A DNA stretch of 64,000 nt, from assembly GCA_027924645.1 (NCBI GenBank), contig BSBN01001150.1, positions 1,984,001-2,048,000 on the forward strand, written 5' to 3'. Below, in pieces: positions 13,101 through 23,980 of the stretch. Each line of letters opens with the position of its first letter. Position 1 is the stretch's first letter. The position numbers were made by a program, and so were the translations under genes. The DNA comes from Cunninghamia lanceolata (Eukaryota; Streptophyta; Pinopsida; Cupressales; Cupressaceae). The notes under the pieces are model-generated. The model saw only the letters and a program-made list of their open reading frames with translations. It had not been told where the DNA came from and searched no databases.

Positions 13101-13394
13101 TTTGTTTGTGGCTGGGTTGAGACCAAAGACTTCAACAATGTAGGGCTTAGTGAAAGAGACCATAGTACTCCCATTAATTTTCAATACCCTTCTTGTGCCA
13201 ACATCATATTTGCTTGCAACAAGTTGGACTAGTTCTACATCAACAAATATATTTGGGACCACAATTTTGCCCAAATCCAAATTCCATGCATTGCACAATG
13301 GGGACATAGCACTCCTCTTTTTATACCAATGTAGGAACAAAGACCACCCCAGCATAGAGACACACATATCTGACTTCTGCAAAGTTATCCACAA
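10177..13394 (-). pseudogene. Retroelement-borne ORF of unknown function, copy 2 (most complete)
   Basis: This is the fullest copy of the unknown family, about 1070 codons. Most pieces (13394-12690, 12446-12012, 11654-11442, 10745-10557) share one frame, interrupted by stops. It then shifts frame near 11200 and again near 10500. The N-terminal part has the YDVGTRRV block and KLEFKWYSYLCHMLLYF. The middle has a Y-I-x3-GF-x3-P-x2-LP-x-Y block near 12410. Further on come basic and acidic low-complexity stretches and a helical, coiled-coil-like tail at 10455-10177. I see no polymerase, nuclease or zinc-finger motif and no membrane segment. Downstream in the same direction lie a possible purine tract, an LTR, a primer-binding site and a gag. 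A function cannot be named. An env-position accessory protein or an extra Tat/Ogre ORF are the alternatives I consider. Confidence 0.5.
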
Positions 13395-14589
13395 ATTTTT
13401 CGTGTTTATTCTTTCCCAGAAGGACTGGTTTTGAGGAACTCAGACACTTCAAGTGAATAAATCTTGCTCAAAGCCCTTTTTCTCTGAAGTGCTTGCCATT
13501 CTTTTCATAGGGTTTTTCTACAAGCTAGGGCTTACTTGAAATAGAGCCAATTGAACAATATGCCCTACTATTTTTATGTATTCAATCTCTCCGACAATTT
13601 TAGAATGGAATTGATAAAATTTGCAAGCAAATGGATCAATAGGCCAGTAGATGCACAATTACTTGTTGTTCGCAGGAAAAAACTCTAGTTCTTCAATTAT
13701 TGCCTCGAGCTGCTCAATTTCTGCAAGAAATCGGATGACCAATAACTCAATTAATAGAAAATAATCAATTTTATGGAGTTACTTCACAAATTGGACATGA
13801 TTCTGGATAATTTTTTTATCAAACCAGCATTAATACGATCATGCGTTGGTGTGCAGGCTAAGACTAGTTGTTCTCCGTGTTTGAATATGCACCGTTGATC
13901 TCAATCATCTCGTGGGAGAATAGACAGTCTTGATTTAAAATTTATATCATTGAATGTCACTTCACACGCTCTAGATGGCGTAGACTAATGAGAATTAGCC
14001 ATCTCAGTAAAAACCTTCCACCTTGGATGCATATGGTGGGTCATCACAACAGCATAAGCCCATGAGGGACCAACACTACCGCTTGTGCGCTAGCTTTAGT
14101 GTACCTGGACTAGATGGGACCCACATGACATGTGTCGCTCTGTCACAGTATTACAAAGCATATTCCTTGGTATCTCCCATATGCATGCCCATACGATCCA
14201 CTAAGGAGTGAGCACAACATAGGGTTCAATGAGTGAAGCCTTGGGCTCATCTGTCTAAAAATCTACGTCCTACACATTAGCGCAACTCTAACAGATTTGA
14301 TGGATCTAGAGCTTGTGATGCCTTGATAACTATTAATGTGATGTCAAGAACCTTTAACACAGACTTAAGAAGCAATAGGTTTCTTTGGATTAGCTAGTAA
14401 CTAGGCTCAAGGGGCTGGTTTTGAATGAGAAACAAAACATAAGGTCACAACTTAGGCTCAGGGTGACTGCTAATAATAAGTCAACTCAAGAATGGAACAT
14501 AAGCACACATGAAAAAGACTAAGGGTTTAGGGTTTAAGCCAACTATACTCAAAATTAGCCATTTTCAGAGGTTTTGACACCATAGGACA
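13395..14589. other. Unassigned sequence
   Basis: No long frame, LTR end or RNA gene is supported. The stretch 13990-14300 is richer in G and C than its surroundings, but its longest frame is only 62 codons. At 14521-14537 there are two and a bit copies of the plant telomere unit TTTAGGG, most likely chance. Confidence 0.3.
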
Positions 14590-15652
14590 AGGGAATCACA
14601 CAAGGGTTCCATCATGTGTGTGTGGGTGTGTGTGTGAAATTTAGCATTTACTTTGTATATGTATGAACTGTGTTTTTGAAGAAACTATGTGAAGTGATTG
14701 AACTAACTTTGTTGGAAGAGTGTATTTTAACTTTGGCATTCACTTTTTGAGTGTGAACTTTCACATACACTTTGTATTTGAATTTTGGAATTCACTTTGT
14801 ATGTGTGGACTTTCACATTCACTTTGTGTTTTAACACTAGCATTCACTTTTCCTATGTGTGAAGCATGTGTTTGAACTAACTTTGGCATTAATTTTTTAT
14901 GTGTGAAATCTTAGTGAACTACCTTTGGTATTCACTTTTTTGATCTATTTACCATTTGTGTGTTTGTGTAAGTTTGAAATTTTGCATTTACTGAGTGTGA
15001 ATTGAAAATTGACATGTTTAAATTTTAATTCTTACTTTTGTGTGTGAAGTGTGTGTTTGAACTTTAGCATTCACTTTTTATGTGTCTGAAGCATGTGTTT
15101 GAATTAACTTTGGCAATCACTTTGTATGAAGTGTTTAGATTTCACCTTTCACTTAGATTTGATTATCTTATTGTGTATGTGTGTGTGTGTGTGTGTGAAC
15201 TTTACTGTTTACTTCATATATGTATGATGTGATTGAACTAACTCTGTGTGAAGAGTGCATTATAACTTTGGCACTCACTTTATGTGTGCAAACTTTCACA
15301 TTCACTTTATGTGAAGAGTGTGTTAACTTTGGCACCCACTTTGTGTGTGTGAGTGTACTAATTTTGGCATTCACTTTATGTGCATATTTGAACTTTATAA
15401 TTTACTTTGTATAAGTATGAAGTGTGTTTGAACAAGCTATGTATGAAATGATTGAACTAACTTCAAGTGTGAAGAGTGTGTTTTAACTTCAACATTTACT
15501 TTATGTGTGGTTGTAATTAGGCATGTCTGAACTTGAGTGTTTATCTCATGTGTGGTTAAACTAATTGTGAAGCATGTTTAAACTTGGGAACATGTTCACT
15601 TTCTATGTGTAAAGTGTGTGTTTTAACTTTGACATTGATTTTGTGTGAATTG
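14590..15652. repeat. TG-rich minisatellite, left part
   Basis: An irregular tandem repeat whose recurring module is AACTTTGGCATTCACTTT followed by TG-rich linkers such as TGTGTGTGAAG. A longer higher-order segment occurs near 14628, 15185 and 15380. Each copy has a T-x-TTTACTT-x-x-TAT-x-AGTATGA-like start, then GATTGAACTAACT, then GAAGAGTG and a TTTAACTTT-like end. A pure TG run lies at about 15178-15197. Open frames here are repeat artefacts. The array continues beyond the inserted solo LTR at 17121. Confidence 0.75.
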
Positions 15653-17120
15653 TGATGCAGAGTGGCACAAGGGGAGCAACAACACAAAGTAAGTTTGTTC
15701 TCCTTAGCCCACTCACCCACTTCACTTCTTCAGTCCAACACAATCAAAGGCACATTCCAGGGTATATGAAGGATTTGTTACCTAGGCTCTTGTCCAACTC
15801 TCAAGGCTATGTCTACACCTTCATGCAGGTCTGAAAACACCTTACCAACACTTGGTTTGATCACCAACTTCCCAAAACTCTCCAACCTATACCTTGACTA
15901 GTAAGGCTACTAGCCCTCCAAACTAGGTTTTCTCAACAAAACTTGACAAAATCCCAAATGACCAGGCAAGCAAATGATGGTTTTAGATACCCTTTATGGG
16001 ACCCTATCAAACTCCCAAGTCTCCTGTTCCAACTCCACTCCAGCAATCCAGAACACTCATTTGGTCTTCTAGGCCTAATTGATCAATTTAGGCTAGGTTA
16101 CAAAGCAAGTGCTCAAAATTGGGTGCATAGGTCAGGGGTAGGAATTTGGAATGCTTCTACCATGTCCCTACAACACAAATCCATCATTTATTTTCTCACC
16201 CTAACAGGTTTCTATCATCTACAAGCTCAAATAGCATGAAATTGGCCAAATACAATGAAATACTTGACCTAGGGCATCACCTTAAAAATTGAAAACAGCA
16301 TCTCCCAGCAAAATGCTTTTGGAATCCTATAATACACATCCCTAGTCTGCATTTCACCAGTTTTTGTGAATTTTCACTGGTGGGAATGCATTCTAGGGCC
16401 GGATTTCTATGTCTGCCCTAGAAAACAGGGTTTCTAGACCTGTTTTGAAAGAAAAATCAATAACTTTTGATCCCGACCACTTCATGACCTCAAACTAGTT
16501 TCATTGGAACCCTGACTCCAAGAACTTTCAGAAAAAAGACATTAGCACATGTGACAAGTCCGTACAGTCCATACACAGCGAGAAAAACAAGAATTTTTTT
16601 TGTTTTATGTAGTTTCAATGCCCCAAAACTCCGTACCAGATGTTCTCTGTCGTACAGGAGTGAGTTACCATGTTTTTACAACCATTCTAGTTGGTATCTA
16701 ACTTCCAAAGGTAGATGCAACCGCCCAAACCAAGTTTCAACTGGCCAATGTGTCATTGGCAACATTGGACACTATGGAGTTTTTGCATTTCCACAAGGAT
16801 GGTAGTTTGTTTTTCTTGTTTAATGGAATCAAACCACCATCATACTCCTTAGACCATGCTAAAACACTAAGACAACTCAAACAAACTCAAAAAGCCAATA
16901 TTAGACCTTCTAGGCCTAAGTTGCACAACTAGGTCCAAGTGGACTAAGAAGGATATGAGGTTTATAAAGTTACCCCAGACCTCTTGACCACACAAGAATA
17001 GACCTTCCAACATGGCTATTAAAATCCTTATTACAAAACACATCATACAAAAACTCGACTTATCAAAGATGCTAGCACAATGCTTGTAGGGATCAAACTG
17101 CTCCTAGGTGCCCTGCACCA
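15653..17120 (-). mobile_element. Solo LTR of the 17818-25447 chromovirus family
   Basis: A 1468-bp LTR in reverse orientation. On the + strand it starts TGATGCAGAGTGGCAC and ends GCCCTGCACCA, the complements of the 3' and 5' ends of the LTRs at 17818 and 23981. It is flanked by a 5-bp target-site duplication, aattg at 15648-15652 and again at 17121-17125, inside the minisatellite. No internal region is present, so it is a solo LTR produced by LTR-LTR recombination. It is clearly older than the full-length element next door. By eye it is roughly 90% identical over its better-matching half and lower in the rest. Confidence 0.9.
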
Positions 17121-17812
17121 AATTGTGTGTTTGAAATTTAATTTTGGAATTCACTTGGTGTGGTGTGTGTTTGATCAAATTGTATGTGAAGTGTGTTTGC
17201 ACTTTAGTATGTGTTGTAACTTTGGCAATGACTTTATATGTGTGTGTTTGTATTTTTCCATGTTTGAACTTAGTGTTTACTCCATGTGTGTTTGTACTAA
17301 CTTTGTGTGAATTAAGTATGTTTGAATTTTGGCATTCACTTTTTGTTTATGTGAATTGTGTGTGTGTGCACACTTGAAAGTTAACTTAGGCATTCACTTT
17401 AAACTTTGATGTTCACTTTGTATGGAATGCGATTTAAAGATTTGACATTCTTTTGTTTGTTTGTACGAATGAACTTTGGCTATCACTTTGTGTGGCTCGT
17501 GTATGAATGAACATGTGTGTGAATGAAATTTGGCTATCATTTTGTGTGGCTCATGTATGAATAAACATGTTTGTGTGTGAACTTTGGCATTCACTCTATG
17601 TGTGTGTGAATGAACTTTAGCATTCCCTCTGTGTGCACATGTATGTGTGTGTGAATGAACTTTGGCATTCATTGTGTATGTGTGTAGAAAAATACTTTGA
17701 TGTTCATTTTGTGTGAAGTGTATATGTACAAATTCTTTCAAAATTTAATGATGTTCACTTTGTGTGTATATGTATTTGACATCAGATGGAGATGGTTCTT
17801 AAGAAAAACTCC
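17121..17812. repeat. TG-rich minisatellite, right part
   Basis: Continuation of the array at 14590-15652, with the same modules. Examples are GAACTTTGGCATTCACT and the GGCTATCA(C/T)TTTGTGTGGCTC(A/G)TGTATGAAT phrase twice at about 17478-17570. It ends in a short non-repetitive stretch just before the chromovirus insertion. Confidence 0.7.
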
Positions 17813-17817
17813 CATGG

Positions 17818-19284
17818 TGGTGCAGGGCACCTAGGAGCAGTCTGACACCTCAAGCATTTTTTATGCATTTTGATAAGCTATGTTTTGTTTTGATTGTATG
17901 TGTGGTAATAAGGCTTTAGCCATGTTTGTATGGTCCCTTTTGTGTGGTCAAGATGATTGAGGTGACCCTATAAACCTCAATCATGCTTAGTCCACTTGGA
18001 TCCTTGTTGTGCCAATTAGGCCTAGAAGGTCTAAGGATTGGTTTTCGAGTTTTTTTTGGTTGTTTTAATGTTTTAGTATGTTGGAAGGAGTTTGTTGATC
18101 ATTTGGACTCCATTGGATGAGCCAAACAAATCAACCTCCTTGTGTTAATGCAAAACACCATAGTTGTCAAAGGTGTTATGTGTTGGGTCGGTTCAAAAAC
18201 CACTTTGGGCAGTTAAATGCTGTTGTAGAAGTTGGAAACCAACTTGGATGGGTTAATATGGTGGATATCTGACTCCAGTACGGAGGAGGAAGTTTTTGTA
18301 CGGAATTTGGGCACAAAATTTAAGAAAACTGACTGTTTTTCGCTGTTTTTCTTGCTGTGTACGGACTGTACGGACTTTTCATGTGTACAAATGATATTTT
18401 TCTGAAAGCTCTTGGAGTCATGGTTCCAATGCAACTAGTTTGAGGTCCTGAAGTAGTCAGGATCAAAATTTATAGATTTTTCTTTCAAAACAGGTCTAGA
18501 AACCCTGTTTTCTAGGGCAGCCATAGAAATCCGGCCCTAGAATGCATTCCCACCGTTGAAAATTTGCAAAAACTGGTGAAATGTAGGCTAGGGGTATGTA
18601 CTATAAGATTCCAAAAGATTTTTGTCAGAAAATGCAGTCTTCTATTTTTAAGGTGATGCCCTAGGTCAAGTATTTCATTGTATTTGGCCAATTTCATGCT
18701 ATTTGAGGTTGTAGATGATAGAATCCTGTTAGGGTGAGCAAATAAATGATGGATTTGTGTTGTAGGGACATGGTAGAAGCATTCCAAATTCCTACCCCTG
18801 ACCTATGCACCCAATTTTGAGCACTTGCTTTGTAACCTAGCCTAAATTGATCAATTAGGCCTAGAGACCTAGTAGGCGTTCTGGATTGCTGGAGTAGAGT
18901 TGGAGCAGGAGATTTGGAGGTTTGTTAGGGTCCCCTGAAAGGTGTTCAATTCCATCATTTGTTTGCCTAGACCTTTGGGATTTTGTCAAGTTTTGTTGAG
19001 AAAACCTAGTTTGGAGGGCTAGTAGCCTTACTAGTCAAGGTATAGGTTGAAGAGTTTTGGGAAGTTGGAGATCAAACCAACTGCATAGAAGGTGTTTGTT
19101 GATCTGTCTTAAGGTGTTGGAGAAGCCTTAGGGGTTGGACAATAGTCTGGACATCAAATCCTTCATATGCCTTGTATGTGCCTTTGGTTGGTTGGTTGGT
19201 TGAAGGCTAGTTGAAGTGGGTGAGTGGGCAAAGGACAATAGAGTAAACCTTTGTGTGTTGCTTCCCTTGTGCCACTTTGCATCA
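17818..19284 (+). repeat. 5' LTR of chromovirus
   Basis: A 1467-bp copy identical in length to the 3' LTR. A TATA-like CTATAAA lies at 17968-17974, preceded by the G/T-rich U3. A GGTT tetranucleotide run occurs near 19188-19202. It ends two bases before the primer-binding site. Confidence 0.93.
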
Positions 19285-19286
19285 GG

Positions 19287-19299
19287 TGGTATCAGAGCC
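19287..19299 (+). promoter_or_regulatory. Primer-binding site, initiator tRNA-Met
   Basis: It reads TGGTATCAGAGCC, the standard complement of the plant initiator tRNA-Met 3' end, two bases after the LTR. Confidence 0.92.
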
Positions 19300-19308
19300 A
19301 TCAAAGAG

Positions 19309-22300
19309 ATGGGAGATAGAGAAGAAGAGGAGGAAATTCCTTCAAAGGTGACAAATGCCGAATTGGCAAAGATAGTGAGAGAGCAAGCAGCCAAGAACAA
19401 AAGGATGGAGGCTGAGATAGAAAAGTTGAAGAAAGACAAAGACAAGAAGAAGAAGTCAGAAGTCATCTTAGATTCAGATGAAGAGGATCAAGATGAGGAA
19501 GAAGAAGTGCCTATGGAAGAGCCACAAGGAGGCATGTCAGAGAGACAATTCCTAGATGCACTTGGAAAGTTGAGTAGGAAGGACACTAAGGCAGACTTAC
19601 CTATGTTTCCTGGTAAGATGAATCCAGAGGAGTGCCTTGATTGGATTGAGGCAATGGAGAACTATTTTGAATGTGAAGAAGTGGCAGAAAATTAGAAAGT
19701 GAAGATTGCCAAATCAAGAATGAAAGGGCCAGCCTTGAGTTGGTGGAATTTTATTCAAAATGAGAGGATAGAAGATGATAGGAATCCTATCTCTACATGG
19801 AGGAAGATGGTACTTGAAATCAAGAAGCAATTTGTCCCTGAGGATTATGAGGTCAACTTGAACAAGAAGTTGCACAACTTGAGACAAAAGGACATGGACG
19901 TAAGCACCTACACAGAGGAGTTTCACAAGATGACATTGAAAGCCAAGATGCCTGAGAATGAAAAACAGAAGCTTGCAAGGTATCTTAATGGCCTCAAGTT
20001 CTCCATTCAAGATGAATTAACTCTCTTTAACCCAGAGACAGTCCATAAGTGTTTTCAAATGGCACTGAGGATTGAGGATAAGCAGAGAAGAAAAGGGGAT
20101 TTTGGCAGCAGTAGCAGAGGCAGAGGAAATCAGAATTTTATGGGCAGGGGCAGATTTCAAAACAGAGATAATTTCTCTAGATTCCAAGGTGGCGGATCAC
20201 AAGAAGGCAGCCAAGGGTAGGCTGATAAAAACAGTGCTGATAAGGGTCAGTTTAGGGGCAGAGGTAATGGCAGAGGAAGAAGTGGGGGCAGAGGTCCCAA
20301 TGTGTTTACTGGAAGGTGTTTCTCTTGCAATCAGATTGGACATCAGTCCTTTAGGTGCCCGGAGAAGATGGGAAACACTGCTGCAAATCAGAAAGAAAGA
20401 AGAGTACAACTCCTTCAAGAGGAGGACTGTCAAAGCACCACAAGTTACCAAACATCCTCTTCCAAGTCTGCAGCACTTGAGAGTGGAGAATGCATCATGT
20501 TCAATAGGTCACTCATCATGCCAGCCACCAAGGAGCAGCCCCAAAGAAACAACTTGTTCAGAACCACTTGCAAGGTGAAAGGAAAAGTGTGCAAGGTAAT
20601 AGTTGATTCAGGTTCTTCTGAAAATTTGGCTTCTAATGAAATGGTGACTAAGTTAGGATTGGAAAGAATGCCTCATCCTAACCCCTATAGAGTCTTTTGG
20701 CTAACCAAGGAACAACAAATTGTGGTGAAAGAGCAATGTTGGGTTGAATTCAAGATAGGTGAATATCATGATAAGGTTCTTTGTGAGATAGTGGATATGG
20801 ATGCATGCCACCTTCTTCTTGGAAGGCCTTGGCAACATGACACAAGTGCCCAACATGATGGTAAGAACAATGTGATTCATTTGTCCAAGAATGGTGAAAA
20901 GTTTACAATGACTCCTTTGATTGATGATTGCAAAGAGAAAGTCATTTCTAGTTCAGTTATGTTGGTAGGTGAAAAAGAGTTTTTGGCTAACCTCAAGGAA
21001 GAGAAAGTGCCATGTTTTGCAGTAGTCATCAAGCCCAAGGATGTGAATCCCAAGAAGGTCAAAGTGCAGCACCCTCTTAGGAGGCTTGGACCAAAGGAAG
21101 TGGAAGAACTATTGGAGAAGTTTCACGATGTGATAGCCGATGAAGGCAAGGATGCCCTTCCACCAAAGAGGGAGATTAGTCATTGCATTGATCTCATCCC
21201 TGGATCCACCCTACCAAACCAAGCAGCCTACAAGTTGACCCCAGAGCAAAATGTTGAAGTGGCAAGACAAATCCAAGACTTATTGGATAGAGGACTTATC
21301 AGGAGGAGTATTAGTCCATGTGCAGTACCTGCAGTGCTTGCACCTAAGAAGGAAGGAACATGGAGACTATGCACTGATTCCAGGGCCATCAACAAGATTA
21401 CTATCAGGTATAGATTTCCAATGCCTAGAATAGAAGATTTAATGGATTGCTTGGGTAGTGCTAAGTATTTTACCAAGATAGATCTAAAAAGTGGTTATCA
21501 CCAAATCAGGATAAGGGAAGGGGATGAGTGGAAAACCGCCTTCAAAACCAATGAAGGACTATTTGAATGGGTTGTCATGCCTTTTGGCTTGTCAAATGCA
21601 CCAAGCACCTTCATGAGATTGATGAATGAAGTGCTAAAACCTTTCCTTAACAAGTTTATTGTTGTATATTTGGATGATATACTGATTTTTAGTGACAGCA
21701 AGGAAGACCACATAAGGCATATCCATCAAGTGCTCAGGAGGCTTCAAGAGGAGAAGTTGAGAATCAATCTTGACAAATGTGTCTTCCTACAAGAAGAGTT
21801 GATATTTTTGGGGTTTGTCATCTCCAAGGGCAGCCTAAAAATGGATCCAAGTAAGGTTGCAGCCATTCTTAATTGGCCAACACCTACAACAGCCTCGGAG
21901 GTAAGGAGTTTCCATGGTTTATGCAGCTTTTATAGAAAGTTCATTAGAGGGTTTAGTGGCATTTGTGCTCCACTTGTTGACACCATAAAAGGGGGCAAGA
22001 AATGTGTGTTTTTATGGACAAATGAGGCCAACCAAGCCTTTGAACTGTTAAAGAAAAAAATATCAGAAAAACCGGTCCTTGTTCTTCCTGATTTTGACAA
22101 GGTCTTTGTGGTAGAATGTGATGCAAGTAAGAGGGCTGTTGGGGGAGTCCTAAGTCAAGATGGGAGGCCTATAGCATTCTTTAGTGAGAAGTTAAATGAG
22201 GCAAAACAAAACTACTCCACCTATGATCTAGAGTTATATGCCATGGTTCAGTCATTAAGGAAATGGAGACACTACTTATTGCCAAAGGAATTTATAGTTT

Positions 22301-23958
22301 TTACTGACAACCATGCATTAAGCTTCTTGAACAGGCAGCAAAAGTTGAATCACAGACATGTCAAGTGGATGGAGTACATCCAAGCATACACCTTCTCCAT
22401 AAAACACAAGAAAGGAGTGGCCAATAAGGTAGCTGATGCCTTAAGTAGGAGAAATCTTGTTGTGCAAACTATTCAGTTGGAAAGTACAGGTATTCATGCC
22501 ATTAAAGATCAGTATACAGCAGATGAAGACTTCAAAGAGCCATACCTATCTTGCAAGGCCATGACAGGAAGGTATAATACTGATTTTTCTAATTTTTTGT
22601 TGCAAGATGGATATCTTTTCAAGGGTAGCATGTTGTGTATCCCAAGAGGATCTGTTAGAGAGAATATAATCAGGGAAAAGCATTGTGGCAGCATGTCAGG
22701 TCACTTTGGTATTGATAAGACCCTAGAATTGGTTAGGAGGTACTATTTTTGGCCAAAATTGCCAACCGATGTAAGGAAGTTTGTTGAAACTTGTCAAATT
22801 TGCCAAAGAGCAAAGGGGCATACATCAAATGCAGGTTTATACACTCCTCTACCTATTCCTTCAAAGCCTTGGGATTCCATAAGTATGGACTTTGTACTTG
22901 GTTTGCCTAGAACAAAGAATGGACATGACAGCATTTTTGTGGTTGTAGATAAGTTCTCAAAAATGGCTCACTTCATCCCATGTAGAACCACACATGATGC
23001 CTCACACATAGCAGGTCTTTTCTTCAAGGAAATAGTCAGGTTACATGGTTTACCTTTGTCCATAATCTCAGACAGAGACCCCAAGTTCATTGGACACTTC
23101 TGGAGGACACTGTGGAAGAGACTAGGTACAAATTTGTCCTTATCATCTGCCTATCACCCTCAGTCTGATGGACAAACAGAGGTGATTAATAGGTCACTTG
23201 GCAACCTCCTAAGATGCCTAACCAAGGAGCAGGGTGCTAGTTGGGATTCAATTTTGGCTCAGGCAGAGTTCTCATACAATGACACTGTCAATAGAAGCAC
23301 CGGCCTGTCTCCTTTCCAAATTGTTTATGGCACTCACCCAAGGGGTATTTTGGAACTAAGAGAGGTTAAAGGACTAGAAAACAGCAGTGCCTTGGCTGAA
23401 GACTTTGTTCAAGTCATGAAAGATGTCCATGAACAAGTACAACAGAAATTGCTGTCCACTTCTAAGAAATATAAACAATTTGCTGACAGAAAAAGAAGGG
23501 ATTTGCAGTTCAAGGAAGGTGATTTAGTAATGGTTCATCTAAAGAAGGAGAGACTCCCGATAGGTAAACACACTAAGCTACTCATGAAGAAGATTGGGCC
23601 TTGTGAAGTGCTCAAGAAATGTGGAGAAAATGCCTACAAAATCAGACTTCCGGATGGCATTGCTTTGTCTCCAATTTTTAATGTTTCAGACCTTCATCCC
23701 TATAAAGGATCTGATCCTCAGACTGTTGTTGAAGAAGAGCAAACTGATCACACACTCCAGGAACTCATTCCTTCATCTCCAAATCAGATTGAGTGCATTT
23801 TGGACAAGAGGATTGCAAAACAAACTAGAAGGCACACGTATCATGACTATTTGGTGAAGTGGCTAAACAAACCTCAGGAGGATGCCACTTGGATGAGCAG
23901 GGCAGACATTGAGAAGGCAGGTTTCACATTTGATAGCATTCCAACTCAAGAGACTTGA
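19309..23958 (+). pseudogene. gag-pol: Chromovirus gag-pol polyprotein, interrupted by two TAG codons
   Basis: A single frame of 1549 codons plus TGA; the ATG lies ten bases after the primer-binding site. Domains in order: a charged Lys/Glu N-terminus; retrotransposon gag (about 19600-20090); a Gly/Arg/Gln-rich stretch; a zinc knuckle C-x2-C-x4-H-x4-C from 20317; protease DSG at 20605-20613; reverse transcriptase with YLDD at 21667-21678; RNase H with CDAS, a YDLE segment, TDNHAL and VADALS; integrase with an HHCC finger (CQICQ) and DDE residues at 22888, 23071 and 23179, spacing D61-D35-E; a GPY/F-like module near 23600; and a chromodomain-like end (YLVKW, DATW) near 23850. The only interruptions are TAG at 19693-19695, in gag where Trp is expected, and at 20218-20220, in the linker before the knuckle. 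All visible catalytic residues are intact. It copies and inserts the element and is not a host gene. Confidence 0.93.
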
Positions 23959-23968
23959 GTTCTGTTTG

Positions 23969-23980
23969 ACAGTGGGTGTA
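23969..23980 (+). promoter_or_regulatory. Polypurine tract of chromovirus
   Basis: The stretch acagtgggtgta lies directly before the 3' LTR start TGGTGC. The purine core (agtggg) is short and followed by pyrimidines, so it is a weak but correctly placed plus-strand primer. Confidence 0.5.

Noticed and set aside
14521..14537. Interstitial telomere repeat
   Set aside because: Only two and a bit units (also at 28120), within chance expectation for AT-rich plant DNA.
15168..15414. Open frames with His/Thr-rich or Val/Cys-rich repeats in the TG-rich array
   Set aside because: Products of translating the minisatellite in either direction. They have no conserved protein pattern.
20072..20578. 168-codon frame overlapping the chromovirus gag
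   Set aside because: Out-of-frame reading of the Gly/Arg-rich gag stretch. The true frame continues across it with zinc knuckle and protease.
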